27,461 nucleotides of DNA from an uncultured Desulfovibrio sp. (lineage in GTDB: Bacteria; Desulfobacterota; Desulfovibrionia; Desulfovibrionales; Desulfovibrionaceae): the NCBI GenBank assembly GCA_900553065.1, contig USBZ01000025.1, positions 1 to 27,461 on the forward strand, in the 5' to 3' direction. Shown in pieces: positions 21,957-27,461 of the stretch. Under the pieces are notes generated by a model that saw only the letters and a program-made list of their open reading frames with translations, did no database searches and was not told the origin of the DNA. Numbering within the stretch: the first letter of the stretch is position 1; every line of letters begins with the position of its first letter. The translations under genes were made by a program, and so were the position numbers.

Positions 21957-21998
21957 ATGCATCATGAAGCGCGGGGAAGAACACTTCCCCGCACCTTA

Positions 21999-24251
21999 TC
22001 AGTCTTCCTTATGTTCGCGACGGGGACGATCGCTGCGCTCACGGCGTTCACCGCGACGATCACGACGTTCGCCTTCCCCGCGTTCTCCACGCTCGCCGCG
22101 TTCGCGACGGGCAGGACGAGCGGTATCTTCGGGCTTCCATTCGATGCCCTGAGCTTCCAGCAGCACGGCCTTGCGGCTGGCACGGATGCGGTCGCCGTTG
22201 ATCTCAATGACCTTGACCATCATGTCTTCGCCCAGATGCGCCACATCCTCGGTCTTTTCCACGCGGTTGGTGTCGAGCTGGGAAATGTGCACCAGAGCTT
22301 CGAGGTTGGGCAGAATTTCCACGATGGCGCCGATTTCCAGAATGCGCTTCACCTTGGCATTGTAGTTCTTGCCGAGTTCCGCATGCTGGTCGTAGTAGAG
22401 CACCATTTCCTTGGCGGCCTGCATGGCCTTCTGCGTGGGAGCGAAGATGGTGATGCGGCCGGAATCCTCGATGTCGATGGCGGCGCCGGTCGCGGAAGTG
22501 ATGGCCTTGATGTTCTTTCCGCCAGGGCCGATGATCATGCGGATGATCTCGGGATTCACGAACACTTCCTCATGCTGGGGAGCATAGGGAGAAAGTTCGC
22601 GCACGGCGGGCATGGCTTCGGCCATGACGCCGAGAATGTGCAGACGGGCCACGCGGGCCTGTTCCATGGCGCGGGCCATGACTTCGGTGGGCAGACCGTT
22701 GATCTTGATGTCCATCTGAATGGCGCTGATGCCTTCGGCAGTACCGGCGATCTTGAAGTCCATATCGCCGAGAGCGTCTTCGTCACCGAGGATGTCGGTC
22801 AGAACGGTATAGGTGTCGCCGTCCTTGATGAGGCCCATGGCCACGCCGGCCACGGGAGCGCTGATCGGCACGCCGGCATCCATGAGGGAGAGGCAGCCGC
22901 CGCACACGGCAGCCATGGAAGAGGAGCCGTTGGATTCCACGGTATCGGACACCACGCGGATGGTGTAGGGGAACGTTTCGGCAGAAGGCAGCACGGCCTT
23001 GAGGGCGCGTTCGGCAAGGTGACCGTGACCGATTTCGCGGCGGGACACACGCACGGACTTCACTTCGCCCACGGTGAAGGGCGGGAAGTTGTAGTGCAGC
23101 ATGAAGCGCTTGCTTTCGTCGCCGTTCAGGGTATCGACCTTCTGTTCGTCGGAAGAGCTGCCCAGCGTGGTGACGGCAATGGTCTTGGTTTCGCCGCGGG
23201 CGAAGATGACGGAGCCGTGAGCGCGGGGAAGCACGGAAGCTTCGATTTCAATGGGACGAACGGTCTTGGTATCGCGGTTGTCGATACGGGTGCCTTCGTT
23301 GATGACTCTCTGGCGGACGAGCTTCTTTTCCAGATGCTCCAGAACTTCGCCGATGGCAGCCTGCGCAACGGGATCGTCGGCATAGTGTTCGTCGGTGGCC
23401 ATGAGGGCCTTCACCTTGTCCTTGACGGCCTTGCGGGCATCCTTTCTCAGCAGCTTGTCGGTGGTGCGCAGCGCGTCTTCCATGCCGGACTTGATGGCCA
23501 GCTCTTCCACATAGGCAAAGAGTTCGGGATCGTCCTGCTTGGGCACGAATTCGGTCTTGGGCTTGCCGACCAGCTTCACGAGCTCTTCCTGAGCGTCGAT
23601 GAGGGGCTGAATGGCCTTGTGAGCCCAGTTGAGGCCGTCGATGAGATCCTGTTCCTTGACGAGCTTGGCTTCGCCTTCCACCATGACCACGGCGTCGCGG
23701 GAAGCGGCGAGCACGATGTCCATGTCGGAGCGCTTCAGCTCTTCATTGGTGGGGTTCAGCACGAACTGACCGTCCACGCGGCCGAGACGGGCGCCGGCGA
23801 CGGGTCCGGCGAAGGGAATGCTGGAAATGCAGGTGGCGGCGGAAGCTGCGGTGATGCAGAGCACGTCGGGATCGTTTTCGCCGTCGGCGGAAATGACGGT
23901 GGCAAGCACCTGCACTTCATTGCCGTAGCCCTTGGGGAAGAGCGGACGGATGGGACGGTCGATGAGGCGGGCCACGAGGGTTTCATGGTCGCTGGGACGG
24001 CCGATTTCACGACGGAAGAAGTTGCCGGGAATGCGGCCGGCGGCATACATGCGTTCGGCGTATTCCACGGTAAGGGGGAAGAAGTCCTTAGGGGTGTCGA
24101 GCTGAGCTTCGCAAACGGTGACGAGAGCCACGGTGCCGCCGCACTGAATCCAGATGGCGCCATTGGCCTGACGGGCCACACGGCCCGTTTCCAGAATGAT
24201 TTCCTTGCCGCCCACGGTGGCGGACACACGAGTACTGTTGAGCAGACCCAT
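21999..24251 (-). CDS. pnp: Polyribonucleotide nucleotidyltransferase (PNPase)
   Basis: Phosphorolytic 3'-to-5' exoribonuclease working as a trimeric ring. The 750 residues hold two RNase PH domains (about 10-220 and 320-545) joined by the helical linker, a KH domain with IRMIIGPGGKNIKAIT (about 565-580), and an S1 domain with the GAIVEILPNLEALVHISQ segment. Beyond the S1 domain runs a tail of about 40 residues very rich in Arg, Glu and Gly in RGER/GERRDRR-type repeats. In other bacteria such tails bind RNA or partner proteins, so it may tie PNPase to RNase Y or an RNA helicase. AGGAG precedes the ATG, and structured leader RNA separates it from rpsO. Confidence 0.97.
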   Translation of the reverse strand: MGLLNSTRVSATVGGKEIILETGRVARQANGAIWIQCGGTVALVTVCEAQLDTPKDFFPLTVEYAERMYAAGRIPGNFFRREIGRPSDHETLVARLIDRPIRPLFPKGYGNEVQVLATVISADGENDPDVLCITAASAATCISSIPFAGPVAGARLGRVDGQFVLNPTNEELKRSDMDIVLAASRDAVVMVEGEAKLVKEQDLIDGLNWAHKAIQPLIDAQEELVKLVGKPKTEFVPKQDDPELFAYVEELAIKSGMEDALRTTDKLLRKDARKAVKDKVKALMATDEHYADDPVAQAAIGEVLEHLEKKLVRQRVINEGTRIDNRDTKTVRPIEIEASVLPRAHGSVIFARGETKTIAVTTLGSSSDEQKVDTLNGDESKRFMLHYNFPPFTVGEVKSVRVSRREIGHGHLAERALKAVLPSAETFPYTIRVVSDTVESNGSSSMAAVCGGCLSLMDAGVPISAPVAGVAMGLIKDGDTYTVLTDILGDEDALGDMDFKIAGTAEGISAIQMDIKINGLPTEVMARAMEQARVARLHILGVMAEAMPAVRELSPYAPQHEEVFVNPEIIRMIIGPGGKNIKAITSATGAAIDIEDSGRITIFAPTQKAMQAAKEMVLYYDQHAELGKNYNAKVKRILEIGAIVEILPNLEALVHISQLDTNRVEKTEDVAHLGEDMMVKVIEINGDRIRASRKAVLLEAQGIEWKPEDTARPARRERGERGERGEGERRDRRGERRERSDRPRREHKED

Positions 24252-24338
24252 AATGGTTACTCCTGGAAGGAGACTCCGTGAAGAAAGACGAAAGCTTCGC
24301 CTCTGTTCGCGGATGCTCCTTCCTCGCGTTGAGGTTGA

Positions 24339-24392
24339 GGGGCAGTGCCCCTTTCTTGCAGGATGGGGGAGCGGAATCGCTTCCGCTCCCCC
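24339..24392 (-). promoter_or_regulatory. Stem-loops in the rpsO-pnp spacer
   Basis: A 12-bp perfect stem GGGGGAGCGGAA with TTCCGCTCCCCC (24365-24392, four-base loop) and a second stem AGGGGCA/TGCCCCT nearby (about 24339-24354) lie between the rpsO stop and the pnp start, with no U-run on the minus strand. In E. coli the same spacer holds the RNase III-cleaved stem through which PNPase represses its own mRNA, so these are candidate processing or autoregulation elements. Confidence 0.6.
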
Positions 24393-24413
24393 TTGTTTCC
24401 GGATCGTTTCCGA

Positions 24414-24683
24414 CTACTTGCGCAGACCGAGCTTTTCGATCAGGGCACGGTAGCTCTGAATGTCGGTCTTCTTCAGGTAGTTCAGCATCTTGCGACGCTG
24501 GCCGACCAGCTTGAGCAGGCCGGTACGGGAGTGGAAGTCCTTCTTGTTGGCCTTGAAGTGGCCGGCGAGGCCGTTGATGCGGGCGGTAAGAAGGGCGATC
24601 TGAACTTCAGCGGAGCCGGTGTCGCCTTCGTGCTTGGCGAACTGAGCGATGACGGCCTGCTTCTGAGCGGAATCCATAGCCAC
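24414..24683 (-). CDS. rpsO: Ribosomal protein S15
   Basis: Primary-binding protein of the 30S platform, 89 residues, contacting 16S helices 20-22. The family core is complete: DTGSAEVQIALLTARIN, KDFHSRTGLLKLVGQRRKML and the terminal LIEKLGLRK. The codon at 24683 is GTG, eight bases after GAGGAGG, whereas the ATG two codons later is fourteen bases away, so the GTG start is preferred and matches the usual 89 residues. It sits 33 bases after truB and upstream of pnp, the classic truB-rpsO-pnp order. Confidence 0.97.
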   Translation of the reverse strand: MAMDSAQKQAVIAQFAKHEGDTGSAEVQIALLTARINGLAGHFKANKKDFHSRTGLLKLVGQRRKMLNYLKKTDIQSYRALIEKLGLRK

Positions 24684-24697
24684 AGCGGTATCCTCCT

Positions 24698-24715
24698 CTC
24701 TGACATTCGTCAGAG
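24698..24715 (-). promoter_or_regulatory. Hairpin abutting the rpsO ribosome binding site
   Basis: On the mRNA CTCTGAC pairs with GTCAGAG around a GAAT loop between the truB stop and rpsO. The last bases of the stem run straight into the Shine-Dalgarno GAGGAGG. Upstream CCTC can pair either with the hairpin arm or with the Shine-Dalgarno GAGG, which would allow two exclusive folds. S15 represses its own leader in several bacteria with unrelated RNA shapes, so this is a candidate S15 operator. Confidence 0.45.
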
Positions 24716-24716
24716 G

Positions 24717-25643
24717 TTAGTGGGTAAAAAGCCCCCGAAGTACTGCCCAGACAGGACGATCCCTGTCCATGCGGGCTTCTGCCAGAGCCAGAGGCGAGCC
24801 ATCCTGCGCCAGTATGACGGCGCGTTCACCGGATTCGAAAGAACCGAATTCCGGCAGATGGGGAACGGCGATGCCGTTTCTCAGATTCGCTTCCTGCACT
24901 TTGCCGACGGAAATATTCTTCCAGCCGGGCAGGGCGGCACTGATAGGCATGATCCATTCCGGCAGCCTTTCGGGCTCGGCAAGGACCTCGTCCAGCGTGT
25001 GAGCGACGTCCAGTCCGAACGGATGGCTGTATTCCCGGGTCAGTTCCGTGAGCATGGCTCCGCACCCAAGTCGAATCCCCAAGCTGTGGGCCAGGGACCG
25101 TATGTAGGAACCGGAACTGCACGTTACCCGGAATCGTACGTCCGGCATGTTCACCCATTGAACATCGGCGTACGAAACATGTATGCTTTTCACCTTGACC
25201 GGCACTTCCATGCCGGCACGGGCCAGCTTGTACAAGGGCTGTCCCTGGTGCTTTGCGGCGGAATAGGGCGGAACGGGCTGTTCCGTCACATCCAGCCAGG
25301 CCGCCACTTCACGACGGGCAGCCTCTTCAAGCGCGGAGCCGGGGAGAAGATCCTCCTCCGTCAGCTTCGTTTCGGAAACAATGGAACCTTCGGCATCCCA
25401 GGTATCGGTGGTCACGCCCAGACGCAGCGTTCCGCCGTAGGTTTTCACGCCGCCTTCCAAAAGGTAGCCGGAAAGCTTGGTGGCGTGGCCGAGAAGAACA
25501 AGCAGCACACCCGTGGCCATGGGATCGAGGGTTCCTGCATGGCCGATTTTCTTCTGCCCGAGACGCTTGATGCGCGCAATGGTCTGCGCGGAAGAAAGCC
25601 CCTTGGGCTTGTTCAGTACCAGTATGCCGTGCTGCTGTTCCAT
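24717..25643 (-). CDS. truB: tRNA pseudouridine-55 synthase TruB
   Basis: Makes the universal pseudouridine in the T-loop of tRNAs. The 308 residues carry KPKGLSSAQ, then the catalytic motif GHAGTLDPMATGVL with Asp40, the tyrosine in PPYSAAKHQG, and RVTCSSGSYIRSLAHSLG, then a C-terminal PUA-like domain (about 240-308). rpsO follows after 33 bases. There is no clear Shine-Dalgarno before the ATG. Confidence 0.96.
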   Translation of the reverse strand: MEQQHGILVLNKPKGLSSAQTIARIKRLGQKKIGHAGTLDPMATGVLLVLLGHATKLSGYLLEGGVKTYGGTLRLGVTTDTWDAEGSIVSETKLTEEDLLPGSALEEAARREVAAWLDVTEQPVPPYSAAKHQGQPLYKLARAGMEVPVKVKSIHVSYADVQWVNMPDVRFRVTCSSGSYIRSLAHSLGIRLGCGAMLTELTREYSHPFGLDVAHTLDEVLAEPERLPEWIMPISAALPGWKNISVGKVQEANLRNGIAVPHLPEFGSFESGERAVILAQDGSPLALAEARMDRDRPVWAVLRGLFTH

Positions 25644-25665
25644 GCGAAAAGTCTATGTAGCTTTA

Positions 25666-25694
25666 ATTATCAGGATAGTCCAGTCCCCGCGGAA
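25666..25694 (-). promoter_or_regulatory. Candidate promoter for truB-rpsO-pnp
   Basis: On the minus strand TTCCGC and GATAAT are 17 bases apart, with GATAAT a near-consensus -10. Transcription would begin about 15 bases before the truB ATG. The -35 is poor. Confidence 0.35.
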
Positions 25695-25718
25695 GGATTG
25701 CCGCGGAGAAAGCTCCCC

Positions 25719-25742
25719 TAAAAACGAAGGCGGAAGCCGCCT
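25719..25742 (-). terminator. Intrinsic terminator after lolA
   Basis: AGGCGG pairs with CCGCCT around a three-base loop (25728-25742) and TTCGTTTTTAG follows on the minus strand. It lies 17 bases past the lolA stop and separates it from the truB promoter. Confidence 0.8.
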
Positions 25743-25759
25743 CACAGTACCTTATGTCG

Positions 25760-26452
25760 TCAGTTCAGAAGAGGCCTCGACACGGGGTGCTGCGCTTCCA
25801 CATGGTCTTCCACTTCCGTGCCCGAAGGAGGCGTAAAGGTGAAGTCCTTGGCGGAAACGGAAACGTCGGGCTTCAGGTTCTTCAGCTCTATCGTGTTGGT
25901 ATTGCCGTAGAAGTCCATGACCATGGCGCGGCGGATAAGCGACGTGTCGGGATCGATCCAGAGCTGGGCTTCGGTCAGTTCCGTAGTGGGTTCCTTGGGG
26001 TAGAGCAGAAGATGGATGAGCTTGCCGTCTTCCGGAGCCTGGGAGGGCTCCAGATCGAAATCGCGGGAAAGAGCGCTCTGCCCGGTGATGACCTGGATGA
26101 GAGAACGGGAATCTTCGGCCAGTTCACGGGAATAACGGTAGGCCAGCTCCTCGTCGGGCAGGTAGTTCCAGATTTCCCTGTCCGTAACCATGAGAAGTTC
26201 GGCATGGGGAGCAGCGGTTTCCCAGCGGACGAGCAGGGGCTTTTTGAACGTGATCACGCCGTGGCGCTCTTCCACAACGCCGCTCTCGCGCTGCAGAAGC
26301 TGCTGCGTGAAATCGGCACGAAAGCTCTGCATGGAGGCGTAGGCGGCCTGCATGCTGGTCACGACGGAGGAAATATCGGCAGCCCGACCGTTCTGAACAA
26401 AGAGTCCCAGAACAAGAAAGGCACAGAAGAAGATCCGCAGAAATCGGCTCAT
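25760..26452 (-). CDS. lolA: Outer-membrane lipoprotein carrier protein LolA
   Basis: Periplasmic chaperone that carries lipoproteins from the inner-membrane LolCDE complex to the outer membrane. The 230 residues begin with a signal peptide (MSRFLRIFFCAFLVLGLF, cleavage after NGRA at about residue 24). The mature part has the LolA beginning (SMQSFRADFTQQ), GVITFKKPLLVRWE and the strand pairs of the half-barrel; the C-terminus DFTFTPPSGTEVED is the family's usual DFxFxPPxGxxV. An open frame continues upstream, but the ATG at 26452 has AAGGA and yields a proper signal peptide. It shows that the cell has an outer membrane. Confidence 0.88.
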   Translation of the reverse strand: MSRFLRIFFCAFLVLGLFVQNGRAADISSVVTSMQAAYASMQSFRADFTQQLLQRESGVVEERHGVITFKKPLLVRWETAAPHAELLMVTDREIWNYLPDEELAYRYSRELAEDSRSLIQVITGQSALSRDFDLEPSQAPEDGKLIHLLLYPKEPTTELTEAQLWIDPDTSLIRRAMVMDFYGNTNTIELKNLKPDVSVSAKDFTFTPPSGTEVEDHVEAQHPVSRPLLN

Positions 26453-26538
26453 GATGTAATCCTTATTTCTCCCGGAAAAGGCGGTCGACGCCGCCAGACG
26501 GCAAGAAATGACGGAGGCCTGCGGGAGAGGCCGGAAAA

Positions 26539-26553
26539 GACCGGAAACCGGTC
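26539..26553 (-). terminator. Secondary terminator-like hairpin after eno
   Basis: GACCGG pairs with CCGGTC around a three-base loop, and CTTTTCCGG follows on the minus strand. It lies downstream of the main eno terminator as a possible second stop before lolA. Confidence 0.35.
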
Positions 26554-26560
26554 GCGTAAG

Positions 26561-26591
26561 GGAAGGAAAGCGGGGAGGAAAGCCTCCCCGC
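26561..26591 (-). terminator. Intrinsic terminator after eno
   Basis: GCGGGGAGG pairs with CCTCCCCGC around a four-base loop (26570-26591) and TTTCCTTCCC follows on the minus strand. It starts seven bases past the eno stop. Confidence 0.75.
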
Positions 26592-26598
26592 ACGGTTG

Positions 26599-27461
26599 CT
26601 ATTCTTCGTCTTCAGCCTGAGTGAGGCCGTAGTTGTCGGCGAGGATGGGGCCGAAGAAGAAGCTGACGTCGCCGAGCTCTTCCTCGATGCGGAGGAGCTG
26701 GTTGTACTTGGCTATACGGTCGGAACGGCTGGCGGAGCCGGTCTTGATCTGACCGGAGTTGGTGCCCACGGCGAGATCGGCGATGAAGGTATCTTCGGTT
26801 TCGCCGGAACGGTGGGACACGATGGTGGCATAACCGGCGTTCTTGGCGATTTCGATGGTATCGAGGGTTTCGGTCAGGGTGCCGATCTGGTTCACCTTGA
26901 TGAGCACGGCGTTGGCAAGACCGTCTTCGATGCCTTCAGCCAGAATGTCGGGGTTGGTGACGAACAGGTCGTCGCCCACGAGCTGGATGTGATCGCCGAG
27001 GCGGTCGGTAAGCAGCTTCCAGCCTTCGCGGTCGTTTTCAGCCATGCCGTCTTCAATGGAAATGAGCGGATAGCGTTCGGTGAAGTCTTCCAGCCAGTCC
27101 ACCATCTGTTCGCTGGTGAGTTCGAGGCCTTCGCCGGCGATGACGTACTTGCCGTCCTTGTAGAATTCGGAGGAAGCGGCGTCGATGCCGAGAGCCACTT
27201 CGGCGCCGGGAATGTAACCGGCGGCTTCGATGGCCTTGATGAGGTAGCTGAAGGCTTCGTCGTGGCTCTTGAGGTTGGGAGCAAAGCCGCCTTCATCGCC
27301 CACGGAGGTGACATGGCCGTCCTTGGCAAGAATGCTCTTGAGGGTGTGGAAGACTTCGGCGCCGATGCGCAGAGCGTCGGCAAAGGTCTTGGCGCCCACG
27401 GGCATGATCATGAATTCCTGGATGTCCAGGTTGTTGGGAGCATGCGCGCCGCCGTTGATGA
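26599..27461 (-). CDS. eno: Enolase, C-terminal two thirds (runs off the window)
   Basis: Converts 2-phosphoglycerate to phosphoenolpyruvate. The 287 residues visible start within INGGAHAPNNLDIQEF and run to the stop, so the N-terminal capping domain lies beyond the right edge. The TIM-barrel motifs are present: SVGDEGGFAPNL with the catalytic Glu, ISIEDGMAENDREGW and LVGDDLFVTN (metal ligands), LIKVNQIGTLTE with the catalytic lysine, and SHRSGETEDTFIADLAVG. The acidic tail ends in AEDEE. Confidence 0.97.
   Translation of the reverse strand, partial: INGGAHAPNNLDIQEFMIMPVGAKTFADALRIGAEVFHTLKSILAKDGHVTSVGDEGGFAPNLKSHDEAFSYLIKAIEAAGYIPGAEVALGIDAASSEFYKDGKYVIAGEGLELTSEQMVDWLEDFTERYPLISIEDGMAENDREGWKLLTDRLGDHIQLVGDDLFVTNPDILAEGIEDGLANAVLIKVNQIGTLTETLDTIEIAKNAGYATIVSHRSGETEDTFIADLAVGTNSGQIKTGSASRSDRIAKYNQLLRIEEELGDVSFFFGPILADNYGLTQAEDEE

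Noticed and set aside
21666..24281. 871-codon plus-strand frame antisense to pnp
   Set aside because: Shadow of pnp with His/Gly-rich composition; no ribosome site, and it would cross the pnp terminator.
1..27461. CRISPR arrays, tRNA or rRNA genes, insertion sequences, prophage or defence genes
   Set aside because: No regularly spaced repeats, no T-loop-like GTTCGA-N-C cloverleaf, and no transposase, integrase or defence-type protein seen on either strand.

Overview
The window reads as a chromosomal, mostly housekeeping segment of a Gram-negative, GC-rich anaerobe. The best guess is a deltaproteobacterium of the Desulfovibrionaceae. Evidence for this is the zapA / 6S RNA / RNase Y order, a Rex repressor directly behind F0 ATP synthase genes whose F1 partners are not present, LolA (implying an outer membrane), a long-form HisG, a type III glutamine synthetase, and S15 and AtpE sequences of the Desulfovibrio kind. 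The taxonomic call is inference; no rRNA gene or species marker lies in the window.

Left block, minus strand (45-5926). Reading in transcription order, a ZapB-like coiled-coil gene and zapA are followed by the 6S RNA gene (about 3202-3385), then rny (RNase Y), then hisI and hisG, ending at a strong terminator (45-82). A second minus-strand unit runs atpZ, atpI, atpB, atpE, an intrinsic terminator, then rex and its own terminator. Between the two units lies the only long gene-free stretch (about 3985-5281). It is AT-rich at its right end and carries a dyad operator-like site, a foldable RNA-like segment and three stacked minus-strand terminator-like hairpins, but no convincing protein gene.

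Middle block, plus strand (8270-21792). An FKBP/SlyD-type prolyl isomerase and its terminator are followed by glnN (type III glutamine synthetase), purD, purE, an FMN alpha-hydroxy-acid oxidase-type protein with an N-terminal four-cysteine motif, a TauE/SafE-type exporter, acpS, a bifunctional NAD(P)HX repair enzyme, tsaE, lysC and its terminator, a small DMT/DUF486 membrane protein and priA. lysC carries a strong in-frame internal ribosome binding site exactly at the start of its ACT regulatory region, predicting a separate beta subunit.

Right block, minus strand (21911-27461). In transcription order: eno (cut by the window edge), lolA, truB, rpsO and pnp. rpsO and pnp are separated by a leader with stem-loops, as in the classic RNase III/PNPase control region, and the rpsO Shine-Dalgarno directly abuts a hairpin. 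priA and pnp converge on a pair of terminators.

I see no CRISPR array, insertion sequence, prophage or defence island. The points most worth a second look are the 3985-5281 intergenic region, the internal lysC start, the sodium-type ligands in AtpE, the cysteine motif on the flavin oxidase, the long charged tail of AtpZ, and the leader structures of rpsO and pnp.
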